A stretch of 64,000 bases of DNA, taken from NCBI GenBank assembly GCA_024637035.1, contig JAGXFW010000016.1:124001-188000 (forward strand). Direction: 5' to 3'. The translations under genes were made by a program, and so were the position numbers. The notes under the pieces are model-generated. The model was not told the DNA's origin and did no database searches. It worked only from the letters and a program-made list of their open reading frames with translations. This DNA is from Actinomycetes bacterium (GTDB lineage Bacteria; Actinomycetota; Thermoleophilia; RBG-16-64-13). Below are positions 15,579 to 24,099 of the stretch, in pieces; position 1 is the stretch's first letter; each line of letters opens with the position of its first letter.

Positions 15579-17090
15579 ATGATAGACATACGTTTCCGAA
15601 GCCGGCACCATAAGGGCCCAAGCGCCGGCTTCACATTGATCGAAGTCATGGTCGCGAGCCTGTTGCTCCTCGTGGTCCTCGCGGGCTTCCTGCCTTTCTT
15701 CTTGAGCGGCTTGGAGAAGTCGTCGTCCTCTCGCTTCCGGAGTGCCGCCACGAACGTAGCTCGACAGAAGCTGGAAGAGATCCGACAACTCGACTATCGC
15801 GAGATCAAGCAGAATACGGCCGCGCCCACCGATCCCACCAATCTGAGCATTATGCTCGGCACGACCTCGGTCATGCGCGGGGTCACCTACAACATCGCGT
15901 ACTCTGTCGCTAACTCCGCATCAGGCGGGGGCCAGCTCAAGAAGGTCATCGTCACCGTTTCCTGGACCGGTAAGCCGGTGGGCGATCCGGCTGTCATGAG
16001 CACGCTGATCCACCAACAGTTCCTTGGGCCTCGGTTGTCCCTGGTTGAGTTCACGCCCACCATCAACCTCACCACCGACCCGCTCGGCTCCCCCTTCGCG
16101 TTGGTGTCGGGCACCATCGTGGCCAAGTACCACGTCGCCCGCAGCGATTGGGACCTCGTGTACAAGAACCTCAACCTGTCGGGTATGACCGCCAAGAACG
16201 TCTACCTACGCTCGGCCTTCATCGACGATCAAGGGGCCTCCGTGCAACTAGGGAATCCGACGCTCGAGTACCGGATCCCGTCATCGACGCTGAAGCACAC
16301 CTTCGGCGGTGACGGGAAGGTGAACGACATCTGGTTCGAGTACACCTTCGACAGCACCACCCTCCCCGACGGTTATTGGGATGTGGAGGGTCTTGCCTAC
16401 AACGAGTTCGACCAGCCGGGCAACCTGTACAAGTTGCGCGTACGGATCGAGAAGGCCGCGCCGAATGCGGTCGCCAACCTTCTGGCTCAGGTGGCCGACG
16501 ACAAGACCATCCTTCTCACCTGGGTGCCCGGCGCCGAGCGAGACCGGGTCTCCTGGGTTCTCGAGCGCCGCAAGCGCGATACGGCGGGCACGTGGACCAC
16601 CCCTTGGGTGACCGTGACCACATTGCTCGGCATTGAAAACACCTACACCGACGTGGGGAACACGACCACGTTCATCGATCCATGGGGCACCACGGCAACG
16701 ACCAACACCTATCAGTACAGCCTCAAGGGCATCGATATCGCGGGGAAAGTGGGCACTCCGGTCACCGTGCAGCAGGAACTGCCGGCGACGGCCGTCGTGT
16801 CTACGACCACCACGACGGGCGGCACTACCACGACGGCCGCCGCGCTCTACTTCGTCACCATCAAAAACAGCGCCCCCAAGGCTTTCAACCTCACGGTGAA
16901 GGACTCGAGCAACACGACCGTCTATACCGGTCAGGTAGGGAAGAACGGTGGCATCGTGACGATCGGCAACCTCCCGCCGGGCAACTACCAGGTCACGGCA
17001 GTCGAGGTGACCAGCAAGTCGCCGCGTACGCTCTCTACGACCTTCCTGCTTCCCGCCCAGGCCGGTCAACAGGTCTGGAACATCTTCTGA
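15579..17090 (+). CDS. PilV-like prepilin with Fn3-like domain and Thr-rich linker
   Basis: A 503-residue prepilin. Leader SRHHKGPSAG precedes FTLIEVMVASLLLLVVLAG (Glu at +5). A PilV-like region follows (NVARQKLEEIRQLDY), then an extended beta-rich domain. About residues 305-410 form a fibronectin-III-like module (ANLLAQVADDKTILLTWVPG to YQYSLKGIDIAGKVG), then a TTTTTGGTTTT linker and a carboxypeptidase-regulatory-like beta domain (GNLPPGNYQVTAVEV). ATG at 15579 follows GGAGCGGAGG. Its large size and adhesin-like modules suggest a tip-located minor pilin that contacts surfaces or substrates (inference). First gene of a three-gene plus-strand pilin operon. Confidence 0.82.
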   Translation: MIDIRFRSRHHKGPSAGFTLIEVMVASLLLLVVLAGFLPFFLSGLEKSSSSRFRSAATNVARQKLEEIRQLDYREIKQNTAAPTDPTNLSIMLGTTSVMRGVTYNIAYSVANSASGGGQLKKVIVTVSWTGKPVGDPAVMSTLIHQQFLGPRLSLVEFTPTINLTTDPLGSPFALVSGTIVAKYHVARSDWDLVYKNLNLSGMTAKNVYLRSAFIDDQGASVQLGNPTLEYRIPSSTLKHTFGGDGKVNDIWFEYTFDSTTLPDGYWDVEGLAYNEFDQPGNLYKLRVRIEKAAPNAVANLLAQVADDKTILLTWVPGAERDRVSWVLERRKRDTAGTWTTPWVTVTTLLGIENTYTDVGNTTTFIDPWGTTATTNTYQYSLKGIDIAGKVGTPVTVQQELPATAVVSTTTTTGGTTTTAAALYFVTIKNSAPKAFNLTVKDSSNTTVYTGQVGKNGGIVTIGNLPPGNYQVTAVEVTSKSPRTLSTTFLLPAQAGQQVWNIF

Positions 17091-17109
17091 TGGAAGCACG
17101 GCCCACGTC

Positions 17110-17805
17110 ATGATGGCACGACTCTGCAGATCGATTCGCTCGCGGTCGGTCAATGCCGCTGGTCAAGACGGGGTCACCTTGGTGGAACTCCTCGTGGTCA
17201 TGATGCTTATGATCGTGGTCATGGGGGCCATCTTCACCGTCTGGAGTCGACTCGAGCACACCTACTTGTTCACCGAAGACGACATCCGTGCGCAGGAACA
17301 GGCGCGCATGGCGCTGGGCGAGATGGTCGAGTTCATCCGCACGGCGCGCACCCCCGCTTCTGTCACCAGCGAAGTCCTGGATGCGCCGATCCCGAAGGCC
17401 ACACCCGAAGAGATCTGGATCTGGACCGACGTCGACCGCGACGCCAGCCACACTCTCGAACTGGTGCGCTTCTACCTCAGTACAGTCGGTACCAACTCCT
17501 ACCTCCTCCGTCAGGAGTCTCCCTCCAAGGACGGCAACTTCACGTCGACCGCCGTACGTATCGTGAACGAGAACATCAGGAACGACCCGGCGGGCACCCC
17601 GATAGCCTCACCGGTGAAGCCCATGTTCAAATACTACGATTCGGGCGGTTCCCAGCTCACACCGAATGCAACGACACGTTCCGTGGACGTAACACAGATC
17701 CGCTCGATCCGGATCCACCTGATGGTCGATATCGACCCGAACAGGGCCCCGGTGGTGCACGAGTTGACATCCGTCGTCCAGCCGCGCAACTTGAGAACGT
17801 ACTGA
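17110..17805 (+). CDS. PilW-like minor pilin
   Basis: A 231-residue prepilin with leader ending AAGQDG and helix VTLVELLVVMMLMIVVMGA, Glu at +5. The body has the PilW/GspJ pattern: ARMALGEMVEFIRTART near residue 65 and a C-terminal strand IHLMVDIDPN. It starts 20 bases after the PilV-like stop and ends 16 bases before the PilX-like start, so it is co-transcribed. The ribosome-binding site is weak; the second Met is a possible start. Confidence 0.8.
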   Translation: MMARLCRSIRSRSVNAAGQDGVTLVELLVVMMLMIVVMGAIFTVWSRLEHTYLFTEDDIRAQEQARMALGEMVEFIRTARTPASVTSEVLDAPIPKATPEEIWIWTDVDRDASHTLELVRFYLSTVGTNSYLLRQESPSKDGNFTSTAVRIVNENIRNDPAGTPIASPVKPMFKYYDSGGSQLTPNATTRSVDVTQIRSIRIHLMVDIDPNRAPVVHELTSVVQPRNLRTY

Positions 17806-17821
17806 GGCAGGAGAGGCCAAC

Positions 17822-19015
17822 ATGAACCATCACGACACACATCGGAAGCCCTTCGGGGCGCGTCTGGTTCATTCGGAAGACGGCTCACTCGTGGTGATCG
17901 TCATGATGTTCGCCATGGTCTTCCTGGCGATGGGCATCGCACTGTTCTTCCTTGTAAAATCGAGCATCCTCGGTACCGAGCTCGAGTCCAAAGAAGTCAA
18001 GTCGTTCAACGTGGCGGAAGCCGGCGTCGACTACGGCATGTTGGATCTCAAGACGAAATGGCCCAGCACGACCGCCGACGCTCAGACCACCGCCAATGTG
18101 AGCGCGATAACCACAGCTCTCCGATCCGACTTCGATGCGTCGAAGTTCCGTGACCCCACCCGGTCCGCGGCCGCCGACTTCATCAAGGTGACGTACTACG
18201 ACAACACGGGCGCCAGCAACCCTCCGGCCTGGGACTCGAACGGTGACGGCTTGATGTACGTTTCCAGCGAAGCCAACGTCGACGACGACCGCCACCGCAT
18301 CATCATCCTCGCCGAACGGCAGGCCTGGCACTTGAACTTCCCCCTCATCGCCTTGTACACCAACTCGTTCGACGCCAATGGCCAAGGCCTCGACATCGCT
18401 ATCGACCCCCTGCAGACGGCGCCGCTCCCCCTCGGCGGCAGCAGCGTACCCGCGTTCTACAACAGCCAAGTAGGGGCCAAGGGTCTCGATCTCGGCACCA
18501 ACATCGTGGCGAACCCTTCAGCTGCCGGCACGTTCGACAGCTGGGTGGGCATCGGGCTCATGGGCTCGCTCAAGGCCATCGCGCAGGGCGAGGGCACCTA
18601 CTTCACGAACGCCGCCGCCGCCTCTACCCTTCTCTTCTCGGGCAACGCAAGCGGCAAGATCATCTACCTCGAGAGCCCCACCGGCGCGGTGGATATCTCA
18701 GGTAACACGCAGATAGGCTCGCGCGCGAATCCGGTGGTGCTGGTAATCGACGCGGGCACCCAGCAGATCGGGCTCGACCTAAAGGGCGGCGCCGACTTCT
18801 ACGGCATCCTCGTCATCAAAGGGGACGCCGAACTGCGCGGCACCTCGAGCATCTACGGCTCGGTGCTCGTCTCGGGCAAGATCATCAACAAGGGTAACGG
18901 GAGCTCACCTGAGATCAACTACAACGGCGACATCCTGAACTCGGTCAACCGCGCCTACACGATCGGCGTGAGCATCGTGCCGAACACCTGGGAGGAATAC
19001 ACGACTCCCAAGTAG
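17822..19015 (+). CDS. PilX-like minor pilin with beta-helix-like tail
   Basis: A 397-residue protein with an N-terminal PilX-type helix after EDG (SLVVIVMMFAMVFLAMGIAL), then a VKSFNVAEAGVDYGMLDLK stretch typical of PilX/GspK, and an extended beta-rich domain. The C-terminal GLDLKGGADFYGILVIKG block, followed by GTSSIYGSVLVSGKI, looks like right-handed beta-helix or bactofilin-like rungs. It is shared with the minus-strand gene at 8325-9332. A strong AGGAGAGG site precedes ATG 17822. Last gene of the plus-strand pilin operon, convergent with dut. Confidence 0.78.
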   Translation: MNHHDTHRKPFGARLVHSEDGSLVVIVMMFAMVFLAMGIALFFLVKSSILGTELESKEVKSFNVAEAGVDYGMLDLKTKWPSTTADAQTTANVSAITTALRSDFDASKFRDPTRSAAADFIKVTYYDNTGASNPPAWDSNGDGLMYVSSEANVDDDRHRIIILAERQAWHLNFPLIALYTNSFDANGQGLDIAIDPLQTAPLPLGGSSVPAFYNSQVGAKGLDLGTNIVANPSAAGTFDSWVGIGLMGSLKAIAQGEGTYFTNAAAASTLLFSGNASGKIIYLESPTGAVDISGNTQIGSRANPVVLVIDAGTQQIGLDLKGGADFYGILVIKGDAELRGTSSIYGSVLVSGKIINKGNGSSPEINYNGDILNSVNRAYTIGVSIVPNTWEEYTTPK

Positions 19016-19046
19016 AACGGGCCGATTCGGGCCGCTCCCTTGGAAC

Positions 19047-19472
19047 TCAGCCGGTGCTGCCGAAGCCGCTCTCGCCTCTCGTCGTGCTATCGAGGTGCGA
19101 AGCGGCTTCGAACGTGGGGACTTCCACCGCCTGCACCACGAGTTGGGCGATCCGATCACCGACGGCCACAGGGAACGGGTCGGCGCCGGAGTTGAACAGG
19201 CTCACACGCACCTCGCCTCTATACCCGCTGTCGATGAGACCGGGGGCGTTCGTGATCATGATGCCGTGACGGAACGCCAGGCCCGAACGAGGCTGCACGA
19301 ATCCGGCGAATCCCTCGGGCACGCTGAGCGCCAGTCCGGTGCCCACGTCGCGGCGCTCGCCGGGTGGGATGGTCACCGCCTCCGCGGCATGAAGGTCGGC
19401 GCCGCCGTCCCCAGGGTGGGCACGCAGAGGGAGTCTCGCTTCAGGGTGAAGCATGCTCACCTGAATCTTCAC
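19047..19472 (-). CDS. dut: dUTP diphosphatase
   Basis: Hydrolyses dUTP to dUMP and pyrophosphate, preventing uracil incorporation and feeding dTMP synthesis. The 141-residue trimeric-type dUTPase shows all five motifs: DGGADLHA, FVQPRSGLA, a long motif 3 (NAPGLIDSGYRGEVRV), GDRIAQLVV, and the C-terminal nucleotide-capping RGESGFGSTG. GTG at 19472 follows AAAGGGG. It is the last gene of the minus-strand housekeeping run, 30 bases downstream of dapL. Confidence 0.95.
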   Translation of the reverse strand: MKIQVSMLHPEARLPLRAHPGDGGADLHAAEAVTIPPGERRDVGTGLALSVPEGFAGFVQPRSGLAFRHGIMITNAPGLIDSGYRGEVRVSLFNSGADPFPVAVGDRIAQLVVQAVEVPTFEAASHLDSTTRGESGFGSTG

Positions 19473-19502
19473 GCGCGTATCCCCTTTCTCCCGAGGTCGG
19501 GA

Positions 19503-20666
19503 TCAGACTCGTAGGGAACGCTCGATGCGCTCCACCGCCTCGCGGATGCGGGCGTCTGGCGCCGTGAGTGAGATGCGCACGAAGCCTTCCCCCGCCTCAC
19601 CGTAGCCGTTGCCAGGGGTCACCACGACTCCCGCCTGATCGAGAACATGCTCCGCGAACGAGGCCGAGGAATAGCCGGCGGGCACCGGGATCCAGAGGTA
19701 GATCGTGGCCTTGGGTGAGGGAGCGTCCAGGCCGATGTGTCGAAGAGCCTCCACTAAGACGTCTCGGCGACCGGTGTACAGGGCGTTCATCTCGTCCACG
19801 AAATCCCAGGGACCGTTCAGCACGAAGGCTCCCGTCCGCTGGATGGCTTCGAACATGCCCGAGTCGAGATTGGTCTTGAGTCGCCAGAGCGGCTCGATGA
19901 TCTCTCGGTTCCCCACGGCGAAGCCGACACGCCACCCCGTCATATTGAAGGGCTTCGAGAGGCTGAAGAACTCCACGCCTATGTCCATCGCCCCCGGGGT
20001 GGCAAGGAAGCTCGGAGCCTCATAACCGTCGAACACCAGTTCGCAGTACGCGTTGTCGTGCACCACGGCGATGTCGTTCTTCGTGGCGAACGCGACCACA
20101 CGCTGGAAGAAATCGCCTTCGACTACTCCAGCGGTGGGGTTGTTCGGGTAGCTGATGAACATCAGCTTTGCTCTTCGGGCCACTTCTGGGTCGATCGCTT
20201 CGAGATCGGGGAGAAAGTCGTTCTCGGGCAACAAGGGCATGCGTACCACTTCCGCTCCTACCAGAAGCGAGGCGGCGGCGTACACCGGGTAGCCTGGGTC
20301 GGGCACGAGAACCACATCACCTGCGTCGAGTGTCGACCAGCATATGTGCGCGAGCCCTTCCTTCGAACCGAGTAGCGGGAAGAACTCCGTCACCGGGTCG
20401 ATCGTGACCCCGAACCGTCGCAATAGGTAGGCCGCTCCAGCCTCGCCGAACTCGGGCACTCCCGCGTTCGAGGGGTACTGGTGGTTGCGAGGGTCGGCGA
20501 CCTGTCGTTGCATCTCCTCGACGATGTACGCCGGCGTGGGCAGATCGGGGTCGCCGATGCCCAGGCTGATCACGTCGATGCCCGTCTTCTTCTTCTCGGC
20601 TATCTTCCGCTCGATCTCCGCGAAGAGATACGGCGGCAGACCGTCCATACGTTTCGAGAACCGCAC
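19503..20666 (-). CDS. dapL: LL-diaminopimelate aminotransferase
   Basis: PLP-dependent fold-type I aminotransferase converting tetrahydrodipicolinate plus glutamate directly to LL-diaminopimelate, bypassing the succinylase and acetylase routes. The 387-residue protein starts RFSKRMDGLPPYLFAEI. It has ISLGIGDPDLPTP, the cofactor-site stretch SYPNNPTAG, the PLP-binding lysine in FFSLSKPFNMTGWRVGF, and a C-terminal arginine region. GTG at 20666 is chosen because AGGAGG lies five bases upstream and the start then matches the family; ORF-extending starts upstream do not. dapF lies directly upstream and dapB is elsewhere in the run, so most of the DAP/lysine pathway is in this window. Confidence 0.92.
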   Translation of the reverse strand: MRFSKRMDGLPPYLFAEIERKIAEKKKTGIDVISLGIGDPDLPTPAYIVEEMQRQVADPRNHQYPSNAGVPEFGEAGAAYLLRRFGVTIDPVTEFFPLLGSKEGLAHICWSTLDAGDVVLVPDPGYPVYAAASLLVGAEVVRMPLLPENDFLPDLEAIDPEVARRAKLMFISYPNNPTAGVVEGDFFQRVVAFATKNDIAVVHDNAYCELVFDGYEAPSFLATPGAMDIGVEFFSLSKPFNMTGWRVGFAVGNREIIEPLWRLKTNLDSGMFEAIQRTGAFVLNGPWDFVDEMNALYTGRRDVLVEALRHIGLDAPSPKATIYLWIPVPAGYSSASFAEHVLDQAGVVVTPGNGYGEAGEGFVRISLTAPDARIREAVERIERSLRV

Positions 20667-20749
20667 CTGGACCTCCTTGGTCTGATCCATCCGCGAGTAG
20701 CATTGCGATCCCACCGGTCGGCGGGCCGACGTGCCGCTCGAATCGTTCC

Positions 20750-21622
20750 CTATTCTTGTTCCGCCCAGCCGAGTCGATCGAGCATCCGACGGCTGAACTC
20801 ACCGGCGAACACCGCCTCGGCTGACCCGGTCTTCACCACTTGCAGGTCGTCCGCCACCTCGATCTCGAGTGTGCCTCCCGGCAGATGCACGATCACAGGG
20901 CTCGCGGCCAACCCCAGGCGCACCGCAGCGACCCCTACCGCCGTCGCCCCGGTGCCGCAGGCCTGGGTCTCCCCCACTCCGCGCTCCCAGACCCTCATCG
21001 TGATCGATCCGTCGGATTCGGGCTGGATGAACTCCACATTGGCCCGTCGAGGAAAGATCGGGTGGGTCTCGATTCGGGGACCGATCTTCTCGATCGCGAC
21101 CGCGCTCACGTCATCCACCGGTATCACGCAGTGAGGATTGCCCACATCGACGAAGGTGAAGCGATAGGATGTGCCGTCCGCCACCAAGTCGCGCGCGACC
21201 ACCTCGTCGATCGGTTCCCACGCGGATGCGTCGATGGCATCGCTCTTCAGTCGGGCGACCCCCATATGCACCCGCACTCTGCCGTCGTCGAGCACCCGAG
21301 GCCGGATGGGGCCGGCCAGCGTCTCCACGACCACCTCTCCCGCTCCGATGATCCCGCGCTCCTGCAGATAGCGCGCGAACATCCGGATACCGTTGCCGCA
21401 CATCTCCGGCTCACTGCCGTCGGGGTTGAAGATGCGCATGCGGGCCACAGCATCTTCCATGGACCCGGTCGGGCGGCAGTGGATCAGAAGGCCGTCTGCG
21501 CCCACGCCGAAGTGCCGATCGCAGAGGAGGCTCGTCTGAACGGGTGAGGGCATCCCGGGGAGGTCACCCTCCTCGATGATGATGTAGTCGTTCCCAAGTC
21601 CCTGCCACTTGGCAAAACGCAT
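20750..21622 (-). CDS. dapF: Diaminopimelate epimerase
   Basis: Cofactor-independent epimerase converting LL- to meso-diaminopimelate for lysine and peptidoglycan. The 290-residue protein has FAKWQGLGNDYIIIEE, the first active-site Cys in SEPEMCGNGIRMFARYL, and the second in GETQACGTGA. ATG at 21622 matches the family N-terminus and follows GGAAGGGG. The reading frame extends further upstream only as a shadow of miaA. It lies four bases after the miaA stop and upstream of dapL, which supplies its substrate. Confidence 0.95.
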   Translation of the reverse strand: MRFAKWQGLGNDYIIIEEGDLPGMPSPVQTSLLCDRHFGVGADGLLIHCRPTGSMEDAVARMRIFNPDGSEPEMCGNGIRMFARYLQERGIIGAGEVVVETLAGPIRPRVLDDGRVRVHMGVARLKSDAIDASAWEPIDEVVARDLVADGTSYRFTFVDVGNPHCVIPVDDVSAVAIEKIGPRIETHPIFPRRANVEFIQPESDGSITMRVWERGVGETQACGTGATAVGVAAVRLGLAASPVIVHLPGGTLEIEVADDLQVVKTGSAEAVFAGEFSRRMLDRLGWAEQE

Positions 21623-21626
21623 GATG

Positions 21627-22616
21627 TCAGGCGCCCCTTCCCTCGATCGGCGAGGCGTCACGCGCTCGCCGCGCCTCGGCCAAGATGAGAGCCGCGCTCT
21701 CCTCGTCCGTCCGGCCGGAAACGTCAATGATAACAGCGCCTCGCAGCTTACGCAGCCACGTCCCTTGTCTGCGCACATACTTGCGTGTGGCCGCCGCCAA
21801 CCTCGCGACTGCCTCGTCTGCCGAGATCGTACCGTCTAGGTGGTTGCCGAGTTCTCGATAGCCGATCGCCCTCTCGATCCCGCGGCGCTCGATTGATGAG
21901 GGCCGTTCGGCGCGATGGGCCTTCACTTCCTCGACGGCCCCTCCATCGAACATAGACTGTGCACGATGGTCGACCCTGCGATAGAGCGCCGCCCGATCCA
22001 TCGTGAGGCCCACAAGCAGCGTGTGGTGGTGGTAGTCGGGCGCCCAGAGGTCAGCTCTGCCGGACCACGTGCGCCCCGGTGACGACATCAGTACTTCGAG
22101 CGCTCGCACCAACCGTCGAGTGTTCTCCGGATGGATGGCCTCGGCGGCCTGCGCATCGCGCGAAGCCAGCTCGCGGTGCAGCGCCGCGGGGCCTTCCCGT
22201 GCCGCCTGTTCCTCGAGGGCGCGCCGCAGATCGGGGTTCACCGGCTCCGGCGCCGACAGGGGTGCGAGTGCGGCCCTCAGGTAGAGGCCGGTGCCCCCCG
22301 CGATGACCGCCGAACCCGTGCGGGCAAGATCTTCTTCCAGTAGGGGTCGCGCCCGTCGGCCGTATTCGACGGCGCTCCATTCTTCGCCCGCGTCGATCAC
22401 GCCCACCAGTTCCTGGGCCACGCCCAGGGTCTCCTCCGGCCTGGGCTGATTGGTCAACACCGGGAATCCTCGGTAGAGCTGCATGGAGTCACAGGATACG
22501 ACCCGGGTGGCCAGCTGCTTCGCCACATGACATGCGACGGCTGTCTTCCCCACGCCGGTGGGGCCGAACAGGGCGATCACCAGCTCGGCGGGTCGTACGG
22601 CCGGCCGCTGGCTCAT
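21627..22616 (-). CDS. miaA: tRNA dimethylallyltransferase MiaA
   Basis: Adds the dimethylallyl group to A37 of tRNAs reading UNN codons; MiaB then methylthiolates the product. The 329-residue protein carries the P-loop FGPTGVGKTAVA, the SCDSMQLYRG segment, a TNQPRPEET substrate loop and a C-terminal TRKYVRRQGTWLR RNA-binding stretch. Start ATG 22616 overlaps the miaB stop as ATGA, so the two modification enzymes are translationally coupled. The long in-frame upstream extension is antisense shadow. Confidence 0.95.
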   Translation of the reverse strand: MSQRPAVRPAELVIALFGPTGVGKTAVACHVAKQLATRVVSCDSMQLYRGFPVLTNQPRPEETLGVAQELVGVIDAGEEWSAVEYGRRARPLLEEDLARTGSAVIAGGTGLYLRAALAPLSAPEPVNPDLRRALEEQAAREGPAALHRELASRDAQAAEAIHPENTRRLVRALEVLMSSPGRTWSGRADLWAPDYHHHTLLVGLTMDRAALYRRVDHRAQSMFDGGAVEEVKAHRAERPSSIERRGIERAIGYRELGNHLDGTISADEAVARLAAATRKYVRRQGTWLRKLRGAVIIDVSGRTDEESAALILAEARRARDASPIEGRGA

Positions 22617-24031
22617 AGAGCTTCGGGCGATGGACTCCGGGTGGTCGGACGGGTGGTCGTGCCGGCCCTCGAACCAGGCACGGCGGGTGATTCGCTCACG
22701 CCGGTCAGACTTGTGGATGAGGAACTTTGGATGGTCACCTCGACAAGATCTCCGGGCTCGACAGGATGGGCAGCCCTGAAGTTGACCACCTTGTGCGTAC
22801 GGGTGCGACCCATCATCGTGTCTGCGTCGCGCCGGCTGCATCCCTCCACCAGAACCTCAACACAACTTCCCACAAGCTGAGCGTTGCGCTCGGCCCCCAG
22901 GCGCTGGGTCGTCTCGACCAGACGACGCATCCTCGCTTCGAGCGTCACCGGATCGACCCGCCCGGGCAGTTCGGCCGCAGCGGTACGGCTTCGCGGCGAG
23001 TACTGGAACGTGAAGGCGCCGTCGAACCTTACTGCCTCCACGAGGCCGACCGTCTCGTCGAAATCGTGTTCCGTCTCGGAAGGGAAGCCGATGATCAAGT
23101 CGGTGGTCAGAGCGAGGCCGGGCGCCGCGGCGCGCAGACGATCGACGAGATCCAGGTAGCCTGCGCGATCGTATCGCCGTTCCATGAGGCGCAAGACCCG
23201 ATCGCTGCCCGACTGCACCGGCAGATGAAGGTGCTCGCAGACTGAAGGAAGGCCCGCCATCGCATCGATCAATGCGGGCGACACGTCCTTCGGATGGGAT
23301 GTCATGAACCGGATACGCTCGAGGCCGGAGACTTCGGAAAGGGCCTCCAGCAGCCCGGGGAAGGTACTGACCCCGCGAACGCCCAGTTCCAGTCCGTACG
23401 CGTTCACGTTCTGTCCGAGCAGCGTGACCTCCCGAACCCCCTGAGTCGCGAGTTCCGTGGCCTCGTCGACGATGTGCCCGAGGGGGCGACTCGCTTCCGG
23501 GCCTCTCACGTACGGCACGATGCAGTAGGAACAGAAGTTGCTGCATCCGGTCATGATCTGGATCCAGGCGAGTGGACCGCTCCGCCTCACCCGGGGCAGT
23601 TCGGCGCTCCAGGTGCTGGTCGACTCCTCGAACGCCCCGACTTGACGGCCCGTGACGGCCCGCTCCTCCAAGAGGGCGGGCAGAAGATGGAGGCTCTGGG
23701 GTCCGACCAGCACGTCCACATACGGGTGCTCTTGGAAGAACTCCGCCTGCCTGCTCTGAGCAAGGCACCCAGCCACGACCACCAGCCTCTGCGGATCGTC
23801 GGCCTTCAGACGCCGCGCGTGGCCAAGGTGTCCGATGAGTCGGGTGTCGGCCTTCTCTCGGATGGAACAGGTGTTGTAGAGCAGGACATCGCCCTCATCG
23901 GGCGTATCAGCCTGAGCGTAGCCCAGCCCTTGCATCAACCCTGAGATGCGCTCCGAGTCATGCTCGTTCATCTGACACCCGAAGGTGCGTAGATAGTAGG
24001 TGCGGTCGGTGCGGGAGGTGTGGAAGTGCAT
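22613..24031 (-). CDS. miaB: tRNA-2-methylthio-N6-dimethylallyladenosine synthase MiaB
   Basis: Radical-SAM methylthiotransferase acting on i6A37 of tRNA. The 472-residue protein has an N-terminal MTTase domain with Cys in RTFGCQMNEHDSE, LLYNTCSIREKA and VVAGCLAQ (auxiliary 4Fe-4S cluster). The radical-SAM triad is MTGCSNFCSYCIVPYVRG, and a C-terminal TRAM domain holds a VEVLVEGCSRRD stretch. ATG at 24031 is chosen for homology; the ribosome-binding site is weak. The gene starts just after the rny terminator and leads the miaB-miaA-dapF-dapL-dut series. Confidence 0.95.
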   Translation of the reverse strand: MHFHTSRTDRTYYLRTFGCQMNEHDSERISGLMQGLGYAQADTPDEGDVLLYNTCSIREKADTRLIGHLGHARRLKADDPQRLVVVAGCLAQSRQAEFFQEHPYVDVLVGPQSLHLLPALLEERAVTGRQVGAFEESTSTWSAELPRVRRSGPLAWIQIMTGCSNFCSYCIVPYVRGPEASRPLGHIVDEATELATQGVREVTLLGQNVNAYGLELGVRGVSTFPGLLEALSEVSGLERIRFMTSHPKDVSPALIDAMAGLPSVCEHLHLPVQSGSDRVLRLMERRYDRAGYLDLVDRLRAAAPGLALTTDLIIGFPSETEHDFDETVGLVEAVRFDGAFTFQYSPRSRTAAAELPGRVDPVTLEARMRRLVETTQRLGAERNAQLVGSCVEVLVEGCSRRDADTMMGRTRTHKVVNFRAAHPVEPGDLVEVTIQSSSSTSLTGVSESPAVPGSRAGTTTRPTTRSPSPEAL

Positions 24032-24051
24032 CACTCGTGAGGAGTCATGGC

Positions 24052-24085
24052 GAAAGGCCGGGTGCACCAGAGCACCGGGCCTTTC
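24052..24085 (-). terminator. Intrinsic terminator after rny
   Basis: A 14-bp stem with one mismatch (GAAAGGCCCGGTGC paired with GCACCCGGCCTTTC) and a 6-base loop lies 15 bases after the rny stop, with CTTTC on its 3' side. It separates rny from miaB. The U-run is short, as is common in high-GC genomes. Confidence 0.75.
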
Positions 24086-24099
24086 GTCAGGATCCCTCT

